Origin: Marthasterias glacialis
Taxonomy: Eukaryota; Echinodermata; Asteroidea; Forcipulatida; Asteriidae
Length of the DNA stretch: 64,000 bases
Direction: 5' to 3'
NCBI GenBank assembly: GCA_911728455.2
Contig: OU452222.1
Span: 8,206,108-8,270,107, forward strand
Every line of letters starts with the position of its first letter. Within the stretch, counting starts at the first letter, position 1. Shown here one piece after another: positions 11,368 to 23,480 of the stretch. Position numbers and translations under genes: made by a program. The notes beneath the pieces were generated by a model, which was not told the DNA's origin, searched no databases, and saw only the letters and a list, made by a program, of their open reading frames with translations.

Positions 11368-14300
11368 CACCTCTTGCACAATCCAAGATAAGGGGGTGGT
11401 GAAATCACCACCACCAACAAAACTATGCTATAACTAAGTCACCAACTTCATAATACCTTTTTTCACCACGTTCATGGTCCATTTTTAAAGAAAGATCAGA
11501 ACATATAATAATCTGACCTACATCCCGGCTCGTCACCTTTTTGTTGACACTCTGAGTTTATGAAGTTATGAATTGTTCTCTAGTTTATTTCCACATCTAA
11601 TATCATTATTTGTGTTTCTCCTAATCATATAGCAATCACTATTATTTTCAAACTGTTCAAGAAGAGTTATACACAATTCAATTTAGTGCCAGATTGGGAA
11701 ATTCGGTCGTGTAGAACTGATTATGATGCCCATTTTTGTGAAAACAGATTAGGCCTCAAGTAGTCTATATTTTTGTTACTTGATTTGACAGTGTCAAACT
11801 CAAATCTCACCAGAGTTGAGATATTATGAGACAGTGTTGAGGAATGGTTCATCCTATTAGAAAATAAGGTATCTTCGTGGTTTCCATTAAAAAACACACA
11901 CACAAAGAAAAACCCTTCCGTAGGCCAATTTATATGTGGTTCTATTTCTAAGAAAAGTGGAACAACGTCCGGGTCATTATTTTGCAATCAATTCGCACTC
12001 TGCCCTCATCGAGAATCGTTGCAGTACGTGTATTTCGAGGGACCAAACACAAAAATAAACTGTCGAATTAAACTGTGTTGATGTGTTTTCCATTAGCTGT
12101 GTGGGGCGCACGGTTTGTCAATGGTTCAAAAAGTTTTGGCGGGAAATTTCATTGTCACAGGACTGTCACGCGCCTCAAACTGCCAAGTTAATTTCTTTAT
12201 TAGCATTATCATTACTTAAATATATTTTCACAATAAGTAGTCACCCCTGATAGATCATTTAATCGTTCCACTTGTTATTTTTAGTTTGTAATCGTCATTA
12301 CTTATATATTTAGAGATTTTCTTTTAAAAATAAAACATATTTCAAGATTGAGAGAGTGCCATTGTCGTCCCCTCTCCGTTTTCACAATGTTGCCGTACCA
12401 CTCCGATACGTAAATAAATAAGGAACACCATGCCAATAATTTTTCACAGTGAGGTACTGTTAAGTCAAAGACAGTATTCCATAAAGGTGCATTTCCCAGG
12501 GTGGTAGGCCTACAGGGTTGACTACAATGATTCACAAAAGCTAATTTCAAATAAAATTGGCAACTGGTAATAAGAAAATGTGGACAGTATATACAAACAA
12601 TGTGACCTACTGCACTCAATATCATTTTGATATTGTAAAGAGAAATCATTTAATTCTATTGCATGTAACATGTTTAAGTTTAGCGCATTTCATCAGACTG
12701 AAAATCTAACATTACATAAGAAATTATTTAAACTTTTGTTTTTCAAAACTTTACCCGAATTAACCAGAATGCAATGTACAATTTTAAAAACATCTATCAT
12801 TTCAGAGTTGTAAAGATTGACACTTACAGTTAAAACCAGAAGAACCTGAAGTTAAAATTATGCAGCTTTTTTTCCATGAACTAGTTTCACTTTACACTAA
12901 AACAAAATGCCGGTACATCAAACCCTCATAAGAAGAGAGATGGCAAAAATATCAGCCAAGAGTTCTAGTCAATATCAATACTTTTGAAAATATACTGTTT
13001 TGGGTAAACAAGTTCTGCCCCAAAACAGATTGAAGAACTATTGCCTTGAAATTAACAAAAATCATAAGTATAAAATGCTGTAAATTACTATCTATAGGGC
13101 AAGTCAGAATAAGAGTACGGTTCTAGAAATATGTATTCTCAGCAGCTAGCTTGGTTTTAATTTGGTAAATCAAAATAAACTACTTGAATGTTATGGTACA
13201 ATTTTACTGGTACGCATGACAGTACATCAGTCAAGATATTGCTCAAGACTGGTATTGGTAGTAGTATCCAGATGATGATAAAAGTTCAAATTTCAGCAAC
13301 TTACAAACTGTTTTGCAGACATGCAATTTTTTTATTTATTTTTTTCAAACAGAGAGAAAGCTGCCAAATACACACAACTTTGTACAGTGTTTTTCAGTTC
13401 TCTGTGGTACTAAAAAAGACAAAATTTAGAAATCATCTGATCATTTGAAAAGCTGGTTTTGTGATCATCAACTATCCTGTAATTATACCGTTAACACAGT
13501 AGGGTTAAACAGTCTTGTTTCAGCCTTGTGTAAACTTTACTCATAGTATATGCATTCCTGCTATATTTCGCATGAATCTTTTGAAAATAATTTTGAAAGA
13601 CATCGAATGTCAGCAAAATAAATAACAAAATACATGTAAATAATAAATATCAACTCTAACCAAAATGAATACCAACATCAACTTTTTTACAAAAATACAT
13701 GTACAATTATAAAAAATATAAAAATATAACATTTCATGTCAAGTACTGTTAAAGTAAATAATTCATCAAAATCCCTAATGGGAGCAACATTTTATAAACT
13801 CTTTTATCTACAATGATTACAACTCTTCAAATGGGTTGTAGCCTTTTGTTTTGAAATCATTCACTCCAATCCTTTCAATTGTATTGTGAAACCAATGTTG
13901 TAAAATCCCTTTTGCAAACCTTGGTAAAACGACAGTAATCCACATATTGAGACGGAGCAGGGAGCTTTATTGCATTTCCTGTTAGGCTTCATTGTGCATA
14001 GTTCAATCTTTCTTTCCTTTTCGATAAACTCAAAACGATATACCAATGAGTATTACAGGAGAACTACAAATTCACTTAAAACAAACTGAAATTAAAATAA
14101 GGATATATAATAATCATTTTTAGAGATGAGTTTTAAATCTAGGGATTTCCTGAAAAGACCCATGCTCCCATGCTCCAGTCTTGCTAATTGAAAGTGTCAA
14201 ATTATCACATACTGAATACCTATAAAACTCCACAGTGCTTTAGCAAAACTCCAGATTCTGGATACAATCATTCAAACAAACAAAAATACAACAATGAAAT

Positions 14301-14879
14301 TACAAATGTGTACATATAAGATATTTTACCAATTATACCATTATCCTTTACAGGGTGATGCAAAAAGAAGAAACCCTGCTTTTGACAGCAATTTCCACCT
14401 GCTTATTGAGCATATTTCAAAAGTTATATTTAATGGTATTAAAATAATCATCTTTAAAGGTAAGTTATGAAAAGATTATTGGGAATGCATATTTTGTCTC
14501 TGAGATATGGTAGTTTAAACATTTCAAGTTCACAGACAACTTCATTCCCTCCGCTTGACTAAGCTAAGGAGCTTGGTTTGAAGACAAAAAAAAAAAACAC
14601 TGAACTTCAAACAATGATGGTTCAGTCTTTTTACATTTTTTGTGCGTCTCTTAACCATTTGCCCGCCAGGATTTTTTGTTGTTGTCCCGTCCCCTTGGCA
14701 GGATTCTTTTGGCGGAACTGCCAGAATTTTTTTTCTTTGAAGGTACCGCTGGCATAAAGAAACCCTGACTTGACAATGCCAAGAGAACAAAGACTCTCTT
14801 TATTGAATTGTCCGTTTTGTTTCTCGACCAAGAAAATGTCAAATCCATGCACCGTGAATTGCAAACCATCGGCCGTTAC

Positions 14880-15065
14880 CTACGGCATAGGATTGGTACT
14901 AAACACGGAACCAAGCCTTGATTCCCGGCTCACTCTGACTTACCTCCATTGAGCTGAAATACAATGAATGAACAATGGTGGAAGCCTCTCAATGTCTCGG
15001 AATCCTCCTCTTGGAACAAAAGGACAAAGGTCTGTAATCAGGGATTACACAAAAACAACCTCTGA
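14880..15065 (+). repeat. Dispersed repeat with ACCTCCATTGAG, copy A
   Basis: Contains CGGAACCAAGCCTTG, TTACCTCCATTGAGCTGA, AACAATGGTGGAAGCCTCTC and AATCAGGGATTACACAA in order. The same series is at 21536-21690 (plus) and inverted at 48640-48960. It lies in the ATMIN 3' region. Family identity is unknown; there is no tRNA-like head in view. Confidence 0.75.
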
Positions 15066-15397
15066 ACAGCAAGGCACTTAACTATAATTGCTTCTCTTGC
15101 AACTTAAACATAATTTTTTTTACTCTTTGTTTGAGATTTGTCTGAATAAGTTTTTTAATTTTAAACTTTGTAAACTTGCATAGTGTTAGCCTTTTGGTTT
15201 TTTGTAATTCAAACGAAAAACTATACTATACTATAAATATACTATAAATTTCAGCAATACCTACGTTTGCAGGTTTCATACAATTGCAAAGCATATATAT
15301 TGCTTTTAGGAAAACGTGCTGTTGCATACAGAGGGGCACAAAGACCAGACCCAAAAAAAACCCATAAAGGTAGCCACAGAAAAAGTCTGGTTCATGC

Positions 15398-15522
15398 GTG
15401 GTTGTCAGTACATGCATGTACTCATCATCATCATCATGTCCCGTAGCCGTGCGGCCATGTGTGGTTGTCAGTACATGCATGTACTCATCTTCATCATCAT
15501 GTCCCGTAGCCGTGCGGCCATT
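15398..15522 (+). repeat. Two-unit 63-bp tandem duplication with CAT microsatellite
   Basis: Two nearly identical 63-bp units, starting at 15398 and 15461, each read GTGGTTGTCAGTACATGCAT, then a (CAT)n stretch, then GTCCCGTAGCCGTGCGGCCA. The duplication abuts the LINE fragment and may be derived from its 3' end. Confidence 0.9.
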
Positions 15523-15733
15523 GGGGCGACCCTGCACTGTTGACGATATGGTACCATGCTGTTCTGTTCTCGGCGAGGCGGATCAGGTCCTCAGTCTTTC
15601 GTCCTGTCCAATCCTTGATGTCATCCAACCAGATCCTCTTTGGTCGCCCACGTCTTCGTTTGCCTTCTACAGTACCCTGGAGGATAATGTTGGCTAGAGG
15701 ACCCTTGGCTCTTGTGACATTACTAGAGAACAC
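15497..15733 (-). pseudogene. LINE ORF2 C-terminal fragment
   Basis: On the minus strand about 78 codons include GKRRRGRPKRIWLDDIKDWT and then an acidic helix of the type L-x-x-A-E-x-R-x-x-W. This is the hallmark C-terminal tail of reverse transcriptase proteins of many animal non-LTR retrotransposons. The catalytic part is absent, so this is a 5'-truncated dead copy inserted in the ATMIN 3' region in the same orientation as that gene. Confidence 0.8.
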
Positions 15734-15790
15734 AATTTATGTATGAAATTACGGCTTGAAATCCCCCTTGCTGTTTCCACAACATTTTTG

Positions 15791-18700
15791 TTACCCTGTT
15801 TGAGTGTGGTTGTCAGTAAATGCTGCGGAACACATATCATAAAACTGTTCCATGTGTTCCGTTTCAGTCTGCACATCCCTGGCCACAGTGTCCCCTCCTG
15901 CAGTCTTCCAGATATTGCTGGTCTGCGTCTGTACCTGCGTTGTATTGATTAGCTGGTTGACAGACTCACTGACCAGCTGAGAGTCTGTCTGTACAGATAT
16001 CGAATGATAATCAAATGCCCCTAAGTCAAAGTCAGCCATGGTCTGAGTATGCATGCTGGAGAGGCTGTATTCAAGAAACGGATCTGTCTGAGTTTGTAGG
16101 GAGGAGTTTTGTAGACCTCGCTGTGCTGTCTGTGTGTACATGTCGAGTAGAAGGAAGTCACTGTTACTGATGTTGAGGTTTGGGAGTGAAGTCTGGGTTT
16201 GTTGGTGATCTGTCTGAGGGATAGGTGGAAGGGTTTGGGTCTGCTGGCAGCAGGATTCCAAATCTTCATCAAAAGTTCTCCCGGGACTTGTCTGACTCTG
16301 TGATTCGTTAAGTAGGAGGGCGTCTAAGCAGGCGCTGTAGAAGTTTGTCTGCGTCTCCATTGTACTCTGGGGGGTACTGCAATTATCAGAGACCTGTGTT
16401 TGAGGCATAATCGTTTGAATGCTGGTCTCAATTAGATTGGTCCTTGCAGGATGACGAGAGGTCTGTGTTGAAATGCTCAAGGTAGATGCTGATGCATCAA
16501 GAGCTGCGTGGCTATGTACTGTTTGGGTCTCAGAGTTGCTTAGATTCAGGTAGTCAAGTAAGCTGAGATCAGTCTGTGTGGGAACACCAGCCTTGTGTGT
16601 AAAAGTATCTGGGTTGTTATTCACTAAGGAGGAAAGCCAGCTCTCTGTCTGAACATCACAGTTGGTTGTAGTGTTGGTGCTGAATTGGGTTTGTGTTTGC
16701 ATCGTGTATTGAGGAACCTGAACTGGCTCAAGGCCTGAGATGCTCACACTGTTTGGAAGAGAACAAGCTGCATCAATGTGGAGTGGCTGGTTTGTTTGAG
16801 TTTGCCTCGTGAAGGCTGGAATGCCTTGTTGTAACTGCTGCGATGGATTGACTTGATGCTGCTGCTGTTGCAACTCATGATACTGCAGTTGTTGATGCTG
16901 TTGTTGTTGTTGTTGATGAAATTGTTGTTGTTGGTGGTGTTGCTGCTGCTGTCGTTGTTGTTGTTGTTTGCTTGGATGATTTTGAGTCTCGATATTTGCC
17001 GACAGGAGAGCTTCACACATGATGACATCACCCGGTGTTTGTGTATGTGCGGAATTCTGCTTTACAACAGTCTGGGTCTCACCATTGGTTAAACTGTTCA
17101 GCTGTGTGTTTATTCCTAAATCTCTGAAAACCCGCGGACTGCTTCTATTTCCCCTGGGGTGCGATACTGAACTAATGCCTCCTTGTGGAATACAAACCCT
17201 TTTAGAGAGTGATGCTGGGCTCCCTTTGACTCCAGATGTCTGAGTTGAGAGCGTTTTCTTCAGCTTCTTGACGGGAGGACTGGGAACTACAGAGAGTGGA
17301 GTGCTTGTGACTAACCCCTTGTTGATAGTAACAATCTGTGTGGTGTGAGGATGCAAAGCAGCAGCCCTGTGGACACTGAGTATGGATGGTTTGGGCAGGA
17401 GAAATCGCTCTGTCTTTGAATGCTTCTTAATTGGAGACTTCTTCATGGGAGTCTTAATCCCTGTTGCGGAGGAGGTTTCAATAATCCGTAGTGGTTGTGG
17501 AATCGTGATGAGGCGTGGTAAACTACCTGTCTGAGACGTAGGGATGGGGACTGTTACTATCTTCCGAAAGATCGGGATAGTTTCTGTGGTTGAAGTTGAG
17601 GGAGATCCTTTAATACTTTGGTCATTTTCTGATGATTCTCTGTTGTTGGCACTTTGTTGAGATGATGCTGCCCTGAACAGAAAAATAAAATCATAAATGT
17701 TGTAACTAGCTATCTTGGAAAATGATAGATTCTGAATGCTCAAACCCAGATCTAAAGGGGGTGTATTATCATGCGATATAAAGATTGGCTCTAAGAACTA
17801 GCAAGTAACTGCTCCCTGAACCAGCACACATTGTTTACAAGTTGTGTACACACAACTTACACTATCAATCAACCCTTTCCAATATAAAAATATTATTTTC
17901 TCAAAGTAGCCTTATGTTACCCATGCATTTTTGTAGACATCCTCAAAAGAGTTGAACGTTTTCACCCATATGGATTGTCACACTACTGTATTCTAAATCA
18001 ACCAACAAATAAAATGTCAACAGTATACAATGGGAGACTTATGAGGACACTAGGTGGCAGCAGACTTACCAGGTACATCCATTGTTCTCAGAAATGTTCG
18101 CATGCTCAGAACTACATAAACAATGGAAATTTACCTGGTAAGTCTGCTGCCACCTAGAGTTCCAAAGTTCCACGGTGTTTTGTACTCCCTCTGGAGCGAA
18201 TGACACCTGAGGCAAAGCCTCGGGTGCCATTTTCCCCCAGAAGATGTACAAAAATCATGGACCAGTATTAAAAACCAAAGGTAGTAGAGCGCCATTGGAA
18301 TGTTGAACATTTAGGATTACTCTTAACAAAGAAAGGGTCACTTTACAGTATAAAAGTTTTTAAACAAAAATTCTTGGTTCGTTTGTTTGTTTTTTTTTCT
18401 TTTTTTTCTGGATGATTGCGCAAATGATGCGCTGCCATGATGAAGACGCAATGCTTTTGTACAGGGACAGGGGTCGTGTCAACAACATTTTTTGAACTCG
18501 CACCATCATACACGATATATCGAGTATACTTGATATTGAGTTTCTGATACATGTATATCGATATCGAAAAATAAATCTGACGTCGACAAACGTTACATGA
18601 ATAACGCCAGATATGCCTTTAGAACCTCTTGGTTTGCTGCCTGATTTACCTTTGACCTTGCGTGCCATAAAACTGTCTGTGTGCGGACACGTTCATGTGT

Positions 18701-21700
18701 GTAGTAGTATCAGGCTGATAGTTATATGTCATTGCATGCATATGTCTATCCAATGAAACCACTGGGTTTGTAGACCAGTGCCTGTCTTCATCTTACGGAT
18801 AAATACAGGGGACCAGTCTAATAAGTGATATGCCGCATACAATGCACATCACTGAAGATTATCGATGGTCTAAAAATTGACAGTCTCTTCTTTTTTATTC
18901 CTGACATCAAGAATAAAAAAATGGGTGCAGCTTTGCTGAGCTTTTTCTTAATCTTATTCAGCAATTTATTAGAGATAGAGGTTGTCCCCTGCAAACTGCC
19001 AACAATTTTCTGGTTACAACATTTATATTGAAAGTCATTGCACTATACAGGATTGCATTGGTTGCATGCACATGAGTTTTCCCACTTTGGAATAAAACCC
19101 TACTTACCAACAGGATTTCACACTTACAGAACCTTTTGTATCTATGGAATAAGACAAAAGTTGGCAATCTTATGAATAAGACCAATATGACTACGAGACT
19201 CACCCTGTAGATTGTTCAGTTGCTGGCAATTTGTGTTGTTTCCTCCTAGCATGCATACACAGTGCCTGTCTGGTTGTGAAGGGGACACTGCAGGAGCATG
19301 TGTACACCATACCACACTTCTTCTCATGTTTGCGAAGCTGGACCTCAAAGGCAAAAGGGAAGTCGCACTTTCTGCATAAGTAGTTCCTCTCTCCGTGTAC
19401 TTGCTGATAATGCTGTCAATAGATTGTACAAGAATTGTCAGAACTAATAAATAATAATAATAGTTTGGGAGGCGAATCATTCTCAGTCACAGCTGAGAAG
19501 TTGAATTACGAAGGCATGGCTACAGAGATTGAACGTGTTTGATTTTTCCATAGGGAGGAAAACCAGATGGCCTAGAGAAAAACTCTCAGTCTTGACACAG
19601 GAGAAAACCACACACAGTTAAACTCACATATGGCCCTAGCCGGGAATCAAACCAGGCAACAGTGGTGAGAGGCGAGCACTTTACGCACTAGCCACCCATG
19701 CCACTAAAGGCTCACTATGAAACATTTGTCCAGAATGGAATTTGATGATGAGGGATTATTGATGACCTTCATGTAATATGCCTGGAATCCCATTTTTATA
19801 AGTAACCCCAGCAGTGTCCTCGGCTGATTCAATTGGCCCAATTTTCAGACTGTATATTGGCAGGCCCGATTAATGCCCTGCTTATAACGCATCTGTATTG
19901 GTTACAACACAGCACGGGACCTTAAAATTACCTTTGTGAAGGTTCGTGTTGTGAATAAAATAAAGTTCGGGAAGTCAGCTCTGAAACTGTGTATGCCTTG
20001 ACAGCAGTCATTCTTTTTTAGAATTTTTGTTTCTAAATTTGAAAAAACGTAGTGTTTTACTGTTTAAAATGCATGGCGTTACACATATTTAATACAGGGT
20101 GCTGCTAGGGTTAAAACACATCTGAACAGGAATTTACAGATCCACAGTTTGAAATGCCTGGCTTAGTGTCGAGCATGATCAGATTGGTTGGGAATAAATT
20201 AATCAAACTTGACTGAAAACAAAGGGAAATACTGACTTGGGATATGCAGGGAGGACGTGGTCAAACAAAATTTTGGTAACTACCTGTTTTAGAGGCCACA
20301 ACTTTGAGAATGGATTGTTCCCATTTTTGTTACGGTTGCAATCCTCCACTGGGCAAAAGAAGTGCTTTTTGACGGCTGCATTCTTGGATTGAGGATGGTT
20401 GGAGAATATATTCTTGTCAGAGTTATCCTGTGAAACAACAATGAAAGAGAAATATCCGATTTTGGTATTATTTTTTTTCCTGATGATTAAGTAATTATAA
20501 TAGCACGATTCTCCCCACGAACAAGCTAGTGTATCGGGCCAATATGCGGAAATTACAGCTGATATGCGGAAATTACGGCAGATATGCAAAAAAAAAGATA
20601 GCCAAAAAATATGTTTAGATTTGAATATCAAATTCACAAAACATCCTAACATAAACATAAAACCATTTTAAATGCTCCACATTAAACAGTAAAGCTTTTT
20701 CCAAACCAAACATAAACATCAAATAAAAATATTGCAATGATCTGATTTCAACAGGACACACTTACAAAATTTGGGTCCCGATTTTGAATACCTCTAGTTT
20801 GACCTCTGAACGGGGACCGACTATAATAGTATCTTTTGTACTCTCGGTACCCTACCCATTTTAAGGATTAATGTTCATAACTGTTTGTAATGATTTTGTA
20901 CTGATCTTGAGATGCGGTGAAGTAAAATAATTCATTCATTCATCAAAAAAAAAATCACCTGGATCAGCACCATCACCTCCCATTTATTACCCTAAAAGAA
21001 AATGGAAATCAAATCTTAGCATGTTGAACACTTAGTTCTAGAAACATTAGTAATGGTTTGTCTGCATGACACACAAATCATCAGATTTGTTTCAACAAAA
21101 TCTGAAATTACATCATCATTTTTTATGATGCACAAGTTGGTAAATACAGACAACCCAAGAGGGCAGTGTGTTGTGTACACAACAGTAGACTTAATTTTTG
21201 CACTAAGCACTTAATAAATTACATGAAAATAGCTAGGATTTGAAACTTTGCATGTAGAAGTACATGTATGTAAAATCTGTGGTCTGCTTTCTCCTGAAGA
21301 CGAGAGCATACTGATCGAAACATCGAGTTGTTGCACCACCAGTTCTTTTTAGAACTACCACAACTCTTAACAGAGATTTTCGTGTACATGATGTTACTGC
21401 AAACCTTAATATTATTACATGAAAATAAAATACAACATGAAAGTTTTGGCGAAGAAAATATTTTGTCACCGAAATTCCAAACTGACAAACACCCACATGT
21501 CATGTCTAAGGAATCATGCAAGACATGTTGTTTGGCTCAATGGAGGTAAGGCTGTATACCTCCACTGAGCCAAACTACAGTGATAAACAATGGTGAAAGC
21601 CTCTCGATTGCTTGTAATCCTCTTCTTGTAGGGAAAAGACACAGGTCCGGAATCAGGGATTACACAATAACCCTCGCAAAAAGGTAGAATTTGAGCATGA

Positions 21701-22233
21701 ATTCCAGTACCATCTGTCCTCTTTGCATGAGTAAAACGAAGCATTGCACGGTAAGCGCATGCACTGCGCACGCTCCATAATGGAATGTCCAGGCGACCTT
21801 TGTTCAGGTATTCCAATTTGTTCCAGTATTCCGATTTCACACAAAAAAAGACAAGTTTCACATCATCCGATTTCTGGCCCGGCAAATATTGGCATGTATA
21901 CACATCATCCGACGTTAACTGATTGATCATCCCTCTACATTGAGGTACAGTTTGGGTTTGCTTTATGGAATTAAATCCCATCCAAAGTACCCTGAAATAT
22001 CCTTCTGTAGAACAATGAACGAACAGTGCTTACAGTGAAAACAAATGGAAAAGAATACTGGGAAAAAAGGACACACCTACCTCGAATATCCCATGGCGCT
22101 TTATGACATGCATTTTACGAGCTGCTGTTGTGGCCAGTAATTTGTCACAACCTTCCACTGTGCAGGGAACATTTCGTTTTGGCGACTCCATCAACTCAGC
22201 CACAGTGGGGCAGATCACTTCTACGTCAGACAT
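15791..22233 (-). CDS. ATMIN: ATM interactor / ASCIZ zinc-finger protein, complete, 4 exons
   Basis: Exons on minus: 22233-22081, 20427-20284, 19412-19204, 17672-15791; phases agree and give 795 aa (human ATMIN about 823). The start is the first in-frame ATG; a codon at 22257 is only TTG. The N-terminus holds four fingers in the ATMIN arrangement: C24/C29/H42/H47; C76/C81/H100/H105, split by intron 2; C112/C115/H128/C132; C138/C140/H153/H159. The last exon encodes a long disordered tail: a basic Ser/Pro-rich part, a Gln/His-rich stretch (plus-strand bases ~16850-16990), then about 16 TQT tripeptides and several VQT/IQT variants, often flanked by acidic or hydrophobic residues. In the known family, DNA binding by the fingers drives transcription of DYNLL1 (LC8), and LC8 binding to TQT motifs feeds back on that activity; the protein also takes part in ATM-linked base-damage responses. 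The promoter lies between this gene and the divergent TMEM143. Confidence 0.92.
16850..16990 (-). repeat. Coding (CAR)n tract: polyQ/H in ATMIN
   Basis: Within the last ATMIN exon, imperfect CAA/CAG/CAT triplets encode runs of Gln broken by His. It separates the basic upstream tail from most of the TQT array. Mixed codons (CAA and CAG) suggest it is stable rather than a freshly expanded microsatellite. Length polymorphism is likely. Confidence 0.9.
18040..18167. mobile_element. CTCF-motif palindromic MITE, copy 2
   Basis: The left arm contains GGACACTAGGTGGCAGCAGA; the right arm is its inverse, ending GTCTGCTGCCACCTAGAGTT. Inner inverse pairs surround CCATTGTT and GCATGC. Each arm carries ACTAGGTGGCAG, 12 of 12 with the CTCF core ACYAGRKGGCRS. 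It lies in ATMIN intron 3, just upstream of the last exon. Confidence 0.88.
19615..19710 (-). repeat. tRNA-like SINE fragment
   Basis: On the minus strand TGGGTGGCTAGTGCGTAAAG resembles a Pol III box A region, and GGTTTGATTCCCGGC resembles box B, in tRNA spacing. There is no cloverleaf-quality stem, so this is the head of a SINE, not a functional tRNA. It lies in ATMIN intron 2. Confidence 0.5.
21536..21850 (+). repeat. Dispersed repeat with ACCTCCACTGAG, copy B
   Basis: Shares AACAATGGTGAAAGCCTCTC, GGAATCAGGGATTACACAAT and further right GCGCACGCTCCATAATGG-type and CAGGCGACCTTTGTTC words with the inverted copy at 48640-48960. It is the longest copy here. It lies in ATMIN intron 1. Confidence 0.75.
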
Positions 22234-23084
22234 GGCAGTGCAGGTGTCCCGTTCCAAATATCATACGTCTCACATCACACCTGTCTTCATAAACTATAAA
22301 ATAACAAAACTCTTCTTTGTGTTTCGATGCATTTTATTAAATCTCTAAAAAAGTTTGCGAAAAGGGAGGGGGGAGAGCCTGCACCCCTCTCCTCTGCTTC
22401 TCCCTGGATTCACCATTAGTTATTTCAAACCAACATTGCTTACTTTCACTATTCAGTAAGAACTAGAAGGTCCAGTTTGTTTAACAACAAACTCTACATG
22501 TAGGTGTTCGGATTTCGGGAGTGAATGAATGAGTCAGTTATCAGTAAAGGTGACATGTGAACTCATGGACTGTGTTGTTTATTTTCTGGCAAAAGATAAT
22601 AGAAAACGTATCTTTATAAAACAAATGAAAAGTGATTGTTAAAGTGTCGTAATGAAAAATATTGAAAGTACCAACTATGGTTTTCGAGATATGAATTTTC
22701 TAATTATTAAACATTGATTTAAGGTAATGACGTCATGGATGACGTCATCATGAAGTTTTTACTTTTAGGTACATATCCAAGTTAAGGTCTAAGTACATGT
22801 TATGTATCAAGTCTGTACCACATTTAGTTAATGAACTATGAATTTATTATATGTAGGTTTTGACCGGAAGTCAATGTTCAATGGGTCACATTGTTTGAAA
22901 GATTTGTAGATTGGTTAAAGTGCTTTCAGATGAAGTAATGATTATTAATATACCCTGTTTTATTATTAAGATGAATTTTTTGAAAAATAAAATTAGAACT
23001 TCCGGTCGAAATATTCAGATGCATATTCAGATCCCAAACGCAAAGTGTCCACTGAATCTAACAGTGACATGGTGTCTTAAAACA

Positions 23085-23230
23085 TCGATTTTTAGGACAG
23101 AAAACGATCATGTGTACAATTAAATTCCTGTTATTTCATATTTGATATCTTGAGAAGCCAGTGCGCGATTTTCCAGGTATTTTGTTGTGTCTTTGTCATA
23201 ATTTTGGCAATTTTGTGGAACAGGGTCTAA
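23085..23230 (+). repeat. Dispersed repeat, copy B (shared with 8715-8840)
   Basis: Carries GGACAGAAAACGATCATGTG, GCGATTTTCCAG and GGAACAGGGT in the same order as the DNAJA2 intron copy. No ORF or terminal repeat is visible. Confidence 0.7.
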
Positions 23231-23407
23231 CTCACAGTCACAGTCACACATTCATTCCTAGCATATTTTTAAAAAGGCGTACAGCAGCAGCACCCCAGAA
23301 AGTTACTGATACTGGGACTGCGTCTACTACTCCTACACACACGGTAAATTAAAATATAATACCATAAATAACAGTCTAAAAGATGAATCTAACACAGTTC
23401 AACAAAA

Positions 23408-23480
23408 AACACTCAGTGGTCAGTAACTACTACTAATAGTAACTACTACTAATAGTAGTAGTTACTGACCACTGAGTGTT
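23408..23480. repeat. 73-bp hairpin with 28-bp perfect arms
   Basis: AACACTCAGTGGTCAGTAAC and the following TACTACTA (23408-23435) are exactly mirrored at 23453-23480, with a 17-base loop made of the same TACTAATAG units. A second small palindrome, GTACTATAGTAGTACTATAG, follows at once. It lies between the divergent promoters. Confidence 0.92.

Larger units (their letters stand above)
11106..15790. other. DNAJA2 upstream region and ATMIN 3' region
   Basis: Bases 11106-11300 are the presumed DNAJA2 promoter: less AT-rich, with several CpGs. From about 12200 to 15790 the sequence is strongly AT-rich and nearly free of recognisable repeats until 14.8 kb, which fits a long 3' UTR of ATMIN on the minus strand; the poly(A) site cannot be placed. 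The last kilobase contains a dispersed repeat, a 63-bp duplication and a LINE fragment. Confidence 0.5.

Noticed and set aside
12302-12649. 115-codon minus-strand frame
   Set aside because: Very AT-rich, no motif, and within the presumed 3' region of ATMIN.
15497-15733. An extra 3' exon of ATMIN
   Set aside because: The frame encodes the retrotransposon tail GRPKRIWLDDIKDW-type sequence, and ATMIN already ends in a stop at 15791.
16853-17092. Plus-strand open frame of leucine runs, antisense to ATMIN
   Set aside because: It is the mirror of the CAG/CAA polyQ tract in the ATMIN last exon; the minus-strand frame joins zinc-finger exons in phase and carries the family motifs.
22234-22257. N-terminal extension of ATMIN by eight residues
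   Set aside because: The upstream codon is TTG, not ATG; the first in-frame ATG at 22233 has G at -3 and gives the expected finger position.
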